Assembly (NCBI RefSeq): GCF_003149185.1
Contig: NZ_QGDO01000008.1
Coordinates: 186,001 to 250,000 of the forward strand
Length of the DNA stretch: 64,000 nucleotides
Reading direction: 5' to 3'
Origin: Sediminitomix flava
GTDB lineage: Bacteria > Bacteroidota > Bacteroidia > Cytophagales > Flammeovirgaceae
Within the stretch, counting starts at the first letter, position 1, and every line of letters starts with the position of its first letter. This document shows positions 17,401 to 26,336 of the stretch, in pieces. The notes below the pieces were generated by a model. That model saw only the letters and a list, made by a program, of their open reading frames with translations, was not told where the DNA came from and ran no database searches. The translations under genes were made by a program, and so were the position numbers.

Positions 17401-18553
17401 TGATAAAAGAGGTTTAGGTATTGGTGAAAATCATGGCGTATTCAATAGCCGATTGCAATCAGGGGGACTTATACGTCACTTAGGAGGTTACTATGAGAAC
17501 TTCAAAATCACAGGACAAGAAAATATTGTATTCAATATTGGAATCTCGAACAATGACGATAAGATTAATGATACAAATCCGAACTTGAGTCCTCGATCTG
17601 TATTTAGTGATAAAGTATTCAAAAACTTTACTTTGGAGAAGAAAACAAGAAGTAAAAACCTTCTTGAAACTAAAATCAGAGAAGGCTATGATTGGGAAAG
17701 TTACTTGAGATTCATCCACTTCGACAACCTTGTAATTGAAGGGGATCATATCGAAAATATCAACGATGGTGATCACTTTACTTATGAAAATGGGGTGTTA
17801 TTACACACAATCACTTTCTTTAGTCTTCCCCAAAGAATAGCAGAACCTAGTTTGAGTGACGCTACACAAGGTACCATGACTTTCAAGTCTGAATTTATAG
17901 GTAAATCGATCAAAGCTGATGAGTCCCTTCCCGTAAGTTTATCCCCATTGTGTGCCAATTCCGATGATAATTCAGCAAGTAGCTTTATCCTTGAAAAAAC
18001 ATCTGATGGATATGTAGCACTAAAAGCACCTAACGGTTATTATGTTAAAGCAGACCCTAGACGTTATGGATATGTTTATACTGAGCCAGACGAAATACGA
18101 GAAGATTTAAATACAAAGGTGATTTCAGAAGATGCAAAATTCGTATGGGTCGATCTAGGAAATAATCAATTTGCACTTTACTCGAAAGCTATGGGATTGT
18201 ATGTGAGAGCTGAAAGTAATACAGGACCAAACAGTCCATTATATGCTGCTAGTGATAAAATTACAGAAGCAGAAACTTTCACTATTACGAGTTCAGTAGA
18301 AGCGATTACAAGTGCTGAACAAGAGCTAAATCCTGTATCTCTTTTCCCTAACCCTGCCACGAATATTTTAAAAATTGAAGGTATTGATACTCCAAGAAGC
18401 ATTGTCCTTTACTCCTTGGAAGGCCGAATGGTTCTATTGAATGAAAATACCAAAGAAATCAATGTTAGTAAACTAACCAATGGATGTTATATCATTCGAG
18501 TAACTGCTCAAGATGGAGCTGTATCTCAAGGAAAAGTGATTGTAGGAAATTAA
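14447..18553 (+). CDS. Very large secreted GH49-like beta-helix protein with LamG/ConA-like domain, three FN3 domains, fascin-like domain and T9SS sorting domain
   Basis: 1368 aa. A signal peptide (to ...LNAQ) is followed by a laminin-G/concanavalin-like sandwich (~25-255; GMVLYLPLDGD, GEIDEFRMYNRLLSEDEI). Three FN3 domains come next, each carrying a DNSDNET-type loop. Then comes the same catalytic architecture as 4812-8075: LEVYPEVPGI, YIPGDAYVHGGF, HVWGRGIYSDELF, an Asp triplet at 935-937 (HNDDDITY) and NGPSFQFGWG. A fascin-like beta-trefoil (YYVKAD, LYVRAE) and a T9SS sorting domain (SLFPNPATNI... to the end) follow. Unlike its paralogue it has no ricin-type lectin, and it gains the LamG-like and extra FN3 modules. 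The GH49/GH-N assignment rests on motif resemblance. The substrate is unknown. Confidence 0.75.
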   Translation: MRYILSIVLLIAFMSNLNAQTAPTDGMVLYLPLDGDNLASIAPESIVTEGDLLGSKDNWDNANSALQFSGEGTYLSMQAAEIENLPVGASDRTISFWIKLDPTTGDGHFFSYGTNGGNAGAGKHVHMKISADSVIQYNFWNYDFKAPKSTDADFINIKDEQWHFITAMIESGQPKLYIDATSVPLTGPTGNGIDDIEEVNTDITGKKEFIIGANNVNLGNKGVVGEIDEFRMYNRLLSEDEISGLYAFEPTVTPSIEINAPSDFTFVRDENDESKITFSWTDNSDNETGFVIEEKTDTNTWTMLAEVNADVSSYIFTLENIRVTATFRVKAVVNDESRSNYSEELMVEGIEAPPVSAPSNLVYTLDENDNTLVSLNWIDNSDNETYFVIEEKKAQQAWTILDSTEANVNSFTFNVLDISVGLKYRVKAINTEVESEYSNTVELGETVSTEVNSPSALYYYRNTPSYTEATLYWTDNSDNETGFLVEQKIDGASWVETARVSENTIEHSISQLDPTASIEFRVRALLDEAYSASSNKVRLVGTESILEVYPEVPGIRNPKDTTVNNITFGMIQDQCPAEPEQGKATRISTFFDLKVRPSSGGDWLYSPTYETRPQIRDLRAQNDPAHNESGHDVYAYGWYGPNSKKPNQTLHSRHWNNFDADTEVVIRVSLKDGALSQTIKLDQLEIYPAPLAINQIDDKTVDITLPGAGEDKSTPFSRHFMVTFNRKDWEDPSRGELVYEHPLMVFVNPVKPAPASAPENEYKEFKSGRLLVIGSGIHLPNDHLRFFGEGANEIAEEVYIPGDAYVHGGFAMNNKNHPVHVWGRGIYSDELFFVHQEDDNWTERTPWATIPPAEGNPWEDQDMKGAWEASVFLKGDYANLQTFEGLSSISRRMGTVTVADGYAKVIDHKDVGYAGGLYQKPGSKTDYWGIYTHNDDDITYCHLDYEMNHSTTRILHNGPSFQFGWGVNDLLQAKGRAYNHTTLPADKRGLGIGENHGVFNSRLQSGGLIRHLGGYYENFKITGQENIVFNIGISNNDDKINDTNPNLSPRSVFSDKVFKNFTLEKKTRSKNLLETKIREGYDWESYLRFIHFDNLVIEGDHIENINDGDHFTYENGVLLHTITFFSLPQRIAEPSLSDATQGTMTFKSEFIGKSIKADESLPVSLSPLCANSDDNSASSFILEKTSDGYVALKAPNGYYVKADPRRYGYVYTEPDEIREDLNTKVISEDAKFVWVDLGNNQFALYSKAMGLYVRAESNTGPNSPLYAASDKITEAETFTITSSVEAITSAEQELNPVSLFPNPATNILKIEGIDTPRSIVLYSLEGRMVLLNENTKEINVSKLTNGCYIIRVTAQDGAVSQGKVIVGN

Positions 18554-18937
18554 AATTGTTGTTTCAAAACATCAATTCGTGTGTCATCGTTTACTCTTAA
18601 TTATTTCATTTATAGAAGTGAAATTGTAAGTGTTTTCTCTAAAAATTGCCCTATTGACTTAGGGCAATTTTTATAAAGAATATCATCAACTAAAGACTGT
18701 AAACCCTGCTAAAATTACAGTATTACTTTACAGACCAAAGCTAACCTCAAGTCAAGTTCTAAATTTTTTCACTATTGAATTTACACTTAGCTTCTCAAGA
18801 AATGATCTTGTCTTTTTAGTAAGAAAATCACTGTTTTTGGATGGTTTACAAATGACTTAAGACACTCTACTAGCTTAGATTTTAAATACTGTAAGGGATA
18901 CTAGAAATGAATTAATTTCATAACAAACAATATTGCA
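18554..18937 (+). other. Intergenic region before a GH43 gene
   Basis: Holds a terminator at 18643-18673 and a TTTACACTTA at 18780-18789, which echoes the end of the shared 31-nt motif. No gene was seen. Confidence 0.6.
18643..18673 (+). terminator. Rho-independent terminator
   Basis: Perfect 11-bp stem AAATTGCCCTA/TAGGGCAATTT with a 6-nt loop; the T-run begins within the stem. Confidence 0.85.
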
Positions 18938-20419
18938 ATGAATAAAATAGCGGCAATCATTTTACTCTTAATTTGTAGTTTACAACTATACGGTCAGAAA
19001 AATATGAACCAAGAGCCATACCCTTATGGCAATCCTGTTATCACTCATATGTACACTGCAGATGCTGCCCCAAAAGTAATGCCTGATGGCAGACTTTGGA
19101 TGGTTACATCAGTAGATCATAAAGACGGTGGAGGTTATTCTACGATGCATGCACTTCATGCTTTTTCAACTGATGATATGGTCAATTGGGTAGATCATGG
19201 AGAGATTTTAGGAATTAATGATTTTGATGTTCCCGAAGGAGAAGACTGGGCGATTTGGGCTCCAGATATCATTTACAGAAATGGAACTTACTACCTCTAT
19301 TTTCCGATGCGAAATAAACTTAAAGATGGGAAGATTGATCGCTATGTTGCTGTAGCAGAAAGTGATCGAATGGACAAACGTTTTACAATCACGAATCCTC
19401 GAATGAAAGGGGTTGAACGCGCAGGTCTTGATCCTTCCGTTTTCATTGATGATGATGGAGTAGCTTATTTGTATTGGAATCAAGCTTTAATGGGAGAACT
19501 AACCGAGGATATGCGAGAGATCAAAGGGGAAATGTTTAAACTCGATTATGGAGCAAATAACTTTATGGAAGCTGCTTGGATGCACAAAAGGAATGGAAAA
19601 TACTACTATAACTACCATACGAGGTACAATGGAAAAGTAGCCCCTTCAAATCCAAACGATTCTGAGCGTAAAAAATCTCATTTGGACTACAGTATGGGCG
19701 ATTCTCCTAAAGGTCCCCTCAAACATATGGGTGTCATCAACTACGAATTAGGCTATAACACCATTGGAGGCCCTAAAATGCCTAATCAAGAATATGTCCC
19801 TTGGCGATTGACTCAGTCCAATCATGGAGCTGTAGTTGAATATCATGGACAAGAATATTTCTTTTATCACACTTCTGCTCTTTCTTCTTGGAGACATGAC
19901 AAATTTAAAGAAAGAGGCGTTTGGACTCAGCGCTCTGTTTGTGTTGATTCCTTAAATTATCGAGCTGATGGTTCAGTTATACCTGTTCAACAAACAGTAA
20001 AAGGAGTTGATAAGGTTATTATAAATCAAGCCTTTGGAGTAACACTAAACCGTAAAGATGCAATTACTGAAAATGCAGATATCAAAAGAAGATACTTCCT
20101 TGCCCAAAATGAAGATATCATAAAATTTGAAAATGTAGACCTTGGTAGTGGTTACTATTATTTTGAAGTAGAATTTGAAGCTACCGAGATCAATAGTAAA
20201 ATTGAAGTACGCAAAGGTTCACCGAATGGGCTACTGATGGGGACACTTCTTCTGAATAGCCGTGTTTTAACTGCAAATAATGGAATTTCACAGACTTTTC
20301 TTCGAGAGGCAAATGGTCTAAATGATATATATTTAATCATTAAATCAGAAGGAGACACAAAAGTGAAATTTTGGAAACCACGATTCTTTGCTGGTTCTCC
20401 TAAAAAATTGAAAATCTAG
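18938..20419 (+). CDS. Secreted GH43-family glycosidase with CBM6-like C-terminal domain
   Basis: 493 aa with a signal peptide (to ...LYGQ). This is a five-bladed propeller of the GH43 type. The blade motifs are NPVITHMYTADAAPKVMPDG, WAIWAPDIIYRNGTYYLYFP, GLDPSVFIDDDGVAYLYW (pKa-modulating Asp) and FMEAAWMHKRNGKYYYNY (candidate general-acid Glu). The C-terminal ~120 residues (KFENVDLGSGYYYFEVEF... to KFWKPRFFAG) look like a CBM6 sandwich. GH43 enzymes mostly release arabinose, xylose or galactose from side chains. It is a paralogue of 32786-34324, which sits in an operon with two sulfatases, so both probably act on the same polymer. Confidence 0.85.
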   Translation: MNKIAAIILLLICSLQLYGQKNMNQEPYPYGNPVITHMYTADAAPKVMPDGRLWMVTSVDHKDGGGYSTMHALHAFSTDDMVNWVDHGEILGINDFDVPEGEDWAIWAPDIIYRNGTYYLYFPMRNKLKDGKIDRYVAVAESDRMDKRFTITNPRMKGVERAGLDPSVFIDDDGVAYLYWNQALMGELTEDMREIKGEMFKLDYGANNFMEAAWMHKRNGKYYYNYHTRYNGKVAPSNPNDSERKKSHLDYSMGDSPKGPLKHMGVINYELGYNTIGGPKMPNQEYVPWRLTQSNHGAVVEYHGQEYFFYHTSALSSWRHDKFKERGVWTQRSVCVDSLNYRADGSVIPVQQTVKGVDKVIINQAFGVTLNRKDAITENADIKRRYFLAQNEDIIKFENVDLGSGYYYFEVEFEATEINSKIEVRKGSPNGLLMGTLLLNSRVLTANNGISQTFLREANGLNDIYLIIKSEGDTKVKFWKPRFFAGSPKKLKI

Positions 20420-20464
20420 ATTTAGAGTGTAGATTAAAACTAGAATAGATTTATTTTAACATGA

Positions 20465-20505
20465 AGCCCCCTCTATATTTTAATATGGAAGGGGCTATAT
20501 TTTTA
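20465..20505. terminator. Bidirectional terminator between convergent GH43 genes
   Basis: AGCCCC/GGGGCT stem extended by TC/GA past one mismatch, followed by TATATTTTTATAG on the plus strand. It lies in the 104-bp gap between convergent genes. Confidence 0.75.
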
Positions 20506-20523
20506 TAGAATTTGATCTAATAA

Positions 20524-21684
20524 TTATTGTAGGTTGAAATCTTGATTTTCATCGGGTCCTGGCATAGCATACGCAGGGTCTTTTGCTCTGATATAGATCT
20601 CTCCATTATCCAATACCTTAACTTCAAGCGGCACTATCGTTGTTCCTCTTTGATTGATGGTCTGGGCAGTTTTAGAAAGGTCTTTTTCCTGAATCCCATC
20701 TTTTTCAAGTGGAGGTACATCTCCATTATAAAAAGCTGTACACCACCATCTACCCTCTTTATCTTGAAAAGGTGTTCCATGTCCTAAAAAACGACCGACA
20801 AACTTTCTTGGTCCATACTCTCCCAGTATTTCATCAGCCACACAGTAATAAAGATTATAAGAACCTTTTCTCATTTTATCTGTACTCCAAGCTGTTCCAA
20901 ATGAAACATACTTGCCCCCTATTTTTCGCATTGTTGCACCCTCATGTCCAATTCTGGAAATCATTTTTTCTGGATTGTTAGGATTCGGACGTTTGCTTGA
21001 AGGTCTAATAAAATAGGGTTTTGAAGCAAAACCCGAAAAATCATCATTGATTTTGGCTATATAAGTATTTGCCCATAGAGCATACCAACTTCCATCATCG
21101 TCTTGAAATAATGAAGGGTCATGTTTCTTATGAAAAGCTTTGCCCATTGTGTGGGTCCAAGGTGCTTCAACATTCTTTCCTTCAGAAAATGCTAGACTAC
21201 TGTTTCCACTTGGGCAATGTACCAAAGCCCATTTTCCATCAACCCAATGAATCTCAGGAGCCCACAAAGGTACATTTCTATCCTTTGACTTATTATCAAA
21301 CAGATAAGCATCTTCTATGCTGTAAGGTGTTCCCAAGTATTTCCAATCTATCAAATTTTTACTTATCCACAATTGTACTTTACTTCCAACAATACTTCCT
21401 TCAAATAACCCTTTATTGTATGGATCTGACTGTTCTCTTGAGTCATCGGGATTTGCTGTTGTTCCTGTCAGGTAATAATAATTATCTGGTCCTAAAATAA
21501 TGTATGGGTCACGTATCCAATGTTCTTTGATGTAAAGTGCTTTATTGTGTGTTTTAAGACCAGCTTTTATTTCTGACTTTGACATAGCTGGTAAAACTGG
21601 TGCTACAATTCCTTGAGCTGTTTTTTGTTGACCAAAAGTATTTAAAGACATAGCTATAAATACGAATAGAAATATTCTTTTCAT
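20524..21684 (-). CDS. Secreted GH43/GH117-like five-bladed propeller glycosidase
   Basis: 386 aa with a signal peptide (to ...LNTFGQ). The propeller motifs are HWIRDPYIILGPDNYYYLTG (candidate base Asp), VPLWAPEIHWVDGKWALV, KKHDPSLFQDDDGSWYALW (second Asp) and RIGHEGATMRKIGGKY (candidate acid Glu). This spacing fits clan GH-F enzymes (GH43, GH117). It has no added carbohydrate-binding module and diverges from the other GH43 genes here, so it probably cleaves a different linkage. It is convergent with 18938-20419 and lies downstream of the hybrid regulator at 22119-26198 on the same strand, 434 bp away. Confidence 0.8.
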   Translation of the reverse strand: MKRIFLFVFIAMSLNTFGQQKTAQGIVAPVLPAMSKSEIKAGLKTHNKALYIKEHWIRDPYIILGPDNYYYLTGTTANPDDSREQSDPYNKGLFEGSIVGSKVQLWISKNLIDWKYLGTPYSIEDAYLFDNKSKDRNVPLWAPEIHWVDGKWALVHCPSGNSSLAFSEGKNVEAPWTHTMGKAFHKKHDPSLFQDDDGSWYALWANTYIAKINDDFSGFASKPYFIRPSSKRPNPNNPEKMISRIGHEGATMRKIGGKYVSFGTAWSTDKMRKGSYNLYYCVADEILGEYGPRKFVGRFLGHGTPFQDKEGRWWCTAFYNGDVPPLEKDGIQEKDLSKTAQTINQRGTTIVPLEVKVLDNGEIYIRAKDPAYAMPGPDENQDFNLQ

Positions 21685-22118
21685 TCTGATTTCAATTAAG
21701 ATTGAATTAAACAGGAAGAAATAATCAGAGCACTAAAAATTACATTTAGTCATCTGAATTACAATCCTGTAAGTACAGATTGAATTACAATATTTCTATA
21801 CTGAACACTTAATCAGAAAGTCTATAATTTCTTCAAATATGTTCCTAAATTAAGCGACGCCTAAAACAAAAAATACCAAGTCAAAAACTTTAAACATTAG
21901 TACAAAAGAAATCCATGAATATTGGAGAAAAAGCCTTGAAAATTATTATTCAAAAAAGTTCGAAGGTAAATCATTTATTAACTCCAAAAGTAACTATAAG
22001 GACTAGAACTGCCTCGAATGAAAATATCTAACTCAGTTTTTAAATTTGCTCTTTTGATACCAGAGATTGAAGAATTTTCTATTTATCACAAACCAGTAAG
22101 AAACTAAATTAGGAACTA
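21685..22118 (-). other. Intergenic region between hybrid regulator and GH43-like gene
   Basis: AT-rich and without a gene. It presumably holds the promoter of the 20524-21684 gene. A small palindrome CTGTA-AG-TACAG lies at 21767-21778, about 85 nt upstream of that start, and is a possible operator half-site pair. Confidence 0.5.
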
Positions 22119-25100
22119 TCAGAGTTGATCAGCCGTTTTGACATGCTCTTGTCGATATTGGACTGGAGTCATCTGATATTTCGCTTTAAAAACCTTGTTG
22201 AAGTGGCTCGGATTCGTAAATCCTGTCTGATAAGCAACTTCTGCGACTGTTAACTTTGAGGTCTTTATAATTTTTGCAGCTGTCTCCAATCGGATATTTC
22301 TAAGAAACTCTCCTGGTGTAAAACCTGTCAGAGACTTTAGCTTAAGGTGAAGATTTCTAGTGGTCATCCCCAACTCCTTGCTCAATGCATCAACTTTAAA
22401 TTCAGAGTCAGAAATGTTCAACTTTATTTTTTGAATGATATCCTCTATAAAACTCTGATCAGTTTTATTTTCCGACACATCGGTTGGGATGAAAATATGC
22501 CTTTCTTGTAACTTTTGAATTGATTTTTCTTGATTATGGAATATATTCTGAATCTGCAATTTTAATATATCTATTTCAAAAGGCTTTGAGATGTACAAGT
22601 CGGCTCCCGTCTGTAAACCTTCTATTTTATGATCTGTAGAAGAACGTGCTGTCAATAAAACTACTGGAATATGACTCGTTTGAATATCTGTCTTCAGTTT
22701 TGTACAGAATTCTATTCCATTCATATTTGGCATCATCACATCACTGATAATCAAATTCGGCTGTGACTCAATCGCTTTTTGCCAACCTTCAATACCATCG
22801 GATGCGAATTCTATTTGGTATTCTGAGGAAAGTATACTTTTTAAATAGTCTAGAATATCCTCATTATCATCAACCAATAAAATTTGTTTACTCGAATTAG
22901 GATGCAATGGCATATTTATCTTATCCATTTTGATATCTGAAGTCAATTCCCTCTCAGGATATAAAATTTTGGAATCAGATTCTTCCGTTTGGATTTTATT
23001 TATTTCGTTGTGTTTAAAGTGTTGGTTTCCTAATGGTAATCGGATCGTAAATGCAGTACCTTTTCCTTCTTTACTATCCACCGAAATATCTCCATGATGG
23101 AGTAAGACCAATTCTTTAGAAAGTGCTAATCCAATACCCGAACCAAGACGCTTTTCCTTCTTATTTTCTTGATAAAAACGGCCAAATATATTTTGGATAG
23201 CTTCATCAGAAATTCCAATTCCTGTATCCTCTATTCTGATAATGATTTGACGATCTGAACTTACATCTTCATTCGTAATGATGACGCTCACGTTCCCTCC
23301 TTTTGAAGTAAACTTGAGTGCATTTGACAACAGATTAAACATTACTTTTGTGAACTTCTCCCGATCTAGCCATACCATGCTTTCGGTTGTCTGATCAAGC
23401 AGTCTTAATTCAATATTTTTATCTTCTGCCAAAGACTTAAATGTCATCAAAATTTCATCACAAAAAGTAACTATATCCGTTTCTGAAGCAGAAAGAGACA
23501 TATGTCCTGTTTCAAGTTTTCGGAAGTCCATGATTTCATTCACAAGTTTCAATAATATATTTGCATTTCGTTCTAAAAGAGCAAATAGATCATCATTGTA
23601 CCTTCTTTTAAGTTGTTGAATCGGACCGATTAAAAGCGTCAAAGGCGTTCGGAATTCATGAGAGATATTGGTAAAGAATCGAAGTTTAGATTGGTGAATT
23701 TCGTCCTTCTGACGAATTATTTCGTCTTGTGATTCTTTTAAAAGTAAATTGGTCTCCACTAGGTTCTGATTCAACACTGAAAGCTCTCTATTTTTCTTTA
23801 GCGTTTTAAGGAAAAGGTATAAGATGATACCTACTAAAGAACTAATCAGACTGATAAACCAAACTTGTTTGTAGACTGGAGGTAAAACCACAAAACTAAC
23901 CTTAGCATTTTCTACTGACCGATTAAAGTCGCTATCCATACACCTCACTTCAAATAAATGATTCCCGTGCTCCAAAGAGAAAAAAGTGGCTGAAGTTTCT
24001 GTTGAATATTCACTCCACTCACCATCAGAAAGTCGGTATGAGTACAATAATTTATCTTTGGGGGTATGGTGCATAAAATCTTTTCCTTCCCAAGTAATAA
24101 TGGCATTTCCTGACTGATCGATTTGTGGAGCATATTGCTTAATTTTTACTACAGGAGGAACTGTATCTGAAAGATGTTTGATTGTTAGGAATCGATAATT
24201 TTCATCAAATTCGCTATCATTGAAAACCTGATTTGTCCATGAGGTAGCATGAATATTTATCCATAAATTCCCATTATTATCTTCTCTGAATCCACCTCCT
24301 TTGTGGTAAATAGTCCAATCTTTGGGCAACACATTATACACCCATTCTCCTTTATAAAAACAATGATTGCCTTTTTCTGTAGCCACCCATAATCTGTCAT
24401 TTGCAAAATGGATATCAACAATATTATTTGTCTTAAAATTAACAGATTGATATTGCTTTCGTATCCCTTTTTTATCCCATTTAAATAAGCCCGAACTTAA
24501 GGTTCCTAACCATAGGTCACCATTAGGCATCTGATAACTACTCGATATGCGTAATATGTTTAGAGGATATTTTTCCCAATCATTCTTTTCTGAAAATTTA
24601 AATGCAGCAAAATTACTAAATGCTACTAATACTCCTTTTGGATCGTAAGTGAATCCGCCTAAAATATTTCTAGGTAATTGAAATTGAGTAAATGAAATCG
24701 AATCTAAATCTTGATATGAAATTTTGACTACGCCTCCTTTTTTAGGTAACCTGTTTTTACTATCTGCACCCAACCATAAGGATTCATCTTTGTCTTCAAA
24801 TAATGCATTCGGACTAGCACTTAATGCCAATGAATCGAATAGCTGTTTATACCAATTTCCATCTTTCAAATAGGCTACGGCAGCCGCACTTTGGTGACTC
24901 CCTGAACACCAAATATCTCCACGTGAAGTTATCATCAAACTATTTGGATTCTCTATCAATCCATCTGTTTGATCATAGACAAACCACTTTCCATTTTTAT
25001 TCTTTACAACCTCTCCATCTTTTGAAATAAACCATTTTGTACCATCCTCAGATGCCGTCTGAAAAATTAAATCGTGATAGCTTTCATTTCTTTTCCGATT

Positions 25101-26198
25101 ATACTCTACAAAATACACCTGACCTTGACTACTCCCAACCCAAAGATTCCCATCCTTTGTTTTTAATAGTTTGAGTTCTGCTGAAAATGCTACTGGAATA
25201 TTTTTGTGAGTATACTTATTCCATTTTCCTTTATAAAAATCAAGTATTGAACCATTCCCAGAAATTAAAAGGTGGTCATCATCCATTTCCGTGATTGCAT
25301 AATGCTCATCATTACCCCCAAAACCTTTTGCCAGATAGATGTTTTCCCAGCGCTGTCCATCAAAGGTGCATACAGGTCTGTAAGCTGAAGAAGATACAAC
25401 CCACAACCGATCTGAGGTATTTAAACTTTCTACTTGCAAACCAAACTGCGGATTACCTTTGTAGTTACGCTCATCTCTAAATGATAATGGATTATTTTCA
25501 TTTTTCGTTTTTTCGATGACTATTGTTCTATGATTCTTGGTTTGTGCAAACATCCATAATGAGTCACCTTTATATTTGGTTATCGTATTGATAAAAAAGT
25601 CTTTTCGAATACCTCCCTCATAAATCTGTGGATCGATACCCATACACTTTACATTTGGAAATAAACTTTGGGCTTTGGCTACTAAATTTTCTTTAGTATA
25701 AAAGAATTTCTTTCCTGATTTATAGTAGAATAAGCCATGATTAGTGGATGCCATAAAAGCATTTTTTCCAATAATTGTAATCGCCTGAACACTAATTTGA
25801 AACTCCTTGGGTTTGGTTTTCAAGAGATATTCAAACTTACCATCTTGATAGCTTAGTAACCCATTAGTCCCACCTATCAAAATAGCCCCATCGAATGTTT
25901 CAATGGTTTTAATCAAACCAACTGGCATTTTTTTCTCTTCCTCAGAAGTATGACAAGTCCATTCGTATCCATCAAAACTATAAAGGTATTTTTGAGGATT
26001 ATTAAATGCTCCCCAAATAACTCCATTATCATCTTCTGTGAAATCCGCAAAATTTAAGCCTTGAACCTCAGGGAAATTACGCCATCTCCAACGCTCAGAA
26101 ATTGGACTAGGTATAGAAGATTCATATGGTTTGAGTGCCACTACCTCGGAAATAGTGAGAAGCAAAAAAAATAGAATTGATAAGCAAGTTCTGAGCAT
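22119..26198 (-). CDS. Hybrid two-component system sensor/regulator (HTCS), copy 1
   Basis: 1359 aa. A signal peptide is followed by a periplasmic sensor of beta-propeller repeats (WGAFNNPQKYLYSFDG, LWVGSSQGQVYF, LWLGADSKN and others) and a Y_Y_Y domain. The transmembrane helix is near residues 778-800. A HisKA domain (FTNISHEFRTPLTLL, His ~846) precedes a HATPase domain (NALKFTSKGG, DTGIGIS, GSGIGLAL). The receiver domain has ISDVMMPNMNG (Asp ~1151) and the AraC-type helix-turn-helix occupies ~1255-1355. Such single-chain regulators bind oligosaccharides in the periplasm and switch on polysaccharide-utilisation genes. It lies between GH43-type genes, so they are its probable targets (inference). 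Confidence 0.95.
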   Translation of the reverse strand: MLRTCLSILFFLLLTISEVVALKPYESSIPSPISERWRWRNFPEVQGLNFADFTEDDNGVIWGAFNNPQKYLYSFDGYEWTCHTSEEEKKMPVGLIKTIETFDGAILIGGTNGLLSYQDGKFEYLLKTKPKEFQISVQAITIIGKNAFMASTNHGLFYYKSGKKFFYTKENLVAKAQSLFPNVKCMGIDPQIYEGGIRKDFFINTITKYKGDSLWMFAQTKNHRTIVIEKTKNENNPLSFRDERNYKGNPQFGLQVESLNTSDRLWVVSSSAYRPVCTFDGQRWENIYLAKGFGGNDEHYAITEMDDDHLLISGNGSILDFYKGKWNKYTHKNIPVAFSAELKLLKTKDGNLWVGSSQGQVYFVEYNRKRNESYHDLIFQTASEDGTKWFISKDGEVVKNKNGKWFVYDQTDGLIENPNSLMITSRGDIWCSGSHQSAAAVAYLKDGNWYKQLFDSLALSASPNALFEDKDESLWLGADSKNRLPKKGGVVKISYQDLDSISFTQFQLPRNILGGFTYDPKGVLVAFSNFAAFKFSEKNDWEKYPLNILRISSSYQMPNGDLWLGTLSSGLFKWDKKGIRKQYQSVNFKTNNIVDIHFANDRLWVATEKGNHCFYKGEWVYNVLPKDWTIYHKGGGFREDNNGNLWINIHATSWTNQVFNDSEFDENYRFLTIKHLSDTVPPVVKIKQYAPQIDQSGNAIITWEGKDFMHHTPKDKLLYSYRLSDGEWSEYSTETSATFFSLEHGNHLFEVRCMDSDFNRSVENAKVSFVVLPPVYKQVWFISLISSLVGIILYLFLKTLKKNRELSVLNQNLVETNLLLKESQDEIIRQKDEIHQSKLRFFTNISHEFRTPLTLLIGPIQQLKRRYNDDLFALLERNANILLKLVNEIMDFRKLETGHMSLSASETDIVTFCDEILMTFKSLAEDKNIELRLLDQTTESMVWLDREKFTKVMFNLLSNALKFTSKGGNVSVIITNEDVSSDRQIIIRIEDTGIGISDEAIQNIFGRFYQENKKEKRLGSGIGLALSKELVLLHHGDISVDSKEGKGTAFTIRLPLGNQHFKHNEINKIQTEESDSKILYPERELTSDIKMDKINMPLHPNSSKQILLVDDNEDILDYLKSILSSEYQIEFASDGIEGWQKAIESQPNLIISDVMMPNMNGIEFCTKLKTDIQTSHIPVVLLTARSSTDHKIEGLQTGADLYISKPFEIDILKLQIQNIFHNQEKSIQKLQERHIFIPTDVSENKTDQSFIEDIIQKIKLNISDSEFKVDALSKELGMTTRNLHLKLKSLTGFTPGEFLRNIRLETAAKIIKTSKLTVAEVAYQTGFTNPSHFNKVFKAKYQMTPVQYRQEHVKTADQL

Positions 26199-26282
26199 AC
26201 TTATACTTTTACATACTTTTAAAAAATTATTATTCTAGTGATAATACAACTTTTAAAGCGAATCTTCTTAGGGAAAAGGAAT

Positions 26283-26325
26283 AAAAAATGGTCTTCTTTA
26301 CAGAGGATAATCGTAAAGAAGACCA
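26283..26325 (-). terminator. Rho-independent terminator of the GH43 xylosidase-like gene
   Basis: Perfect 13-bp stem TGGTCTTCTTTAC/GTAAAGAAGACCA. On the minus strand it is followed by TTTTTTATT, 11 nt after the stop at 26337. Confidence 0.92.
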
Positions 26326-26336
26326 AAATATATTTA

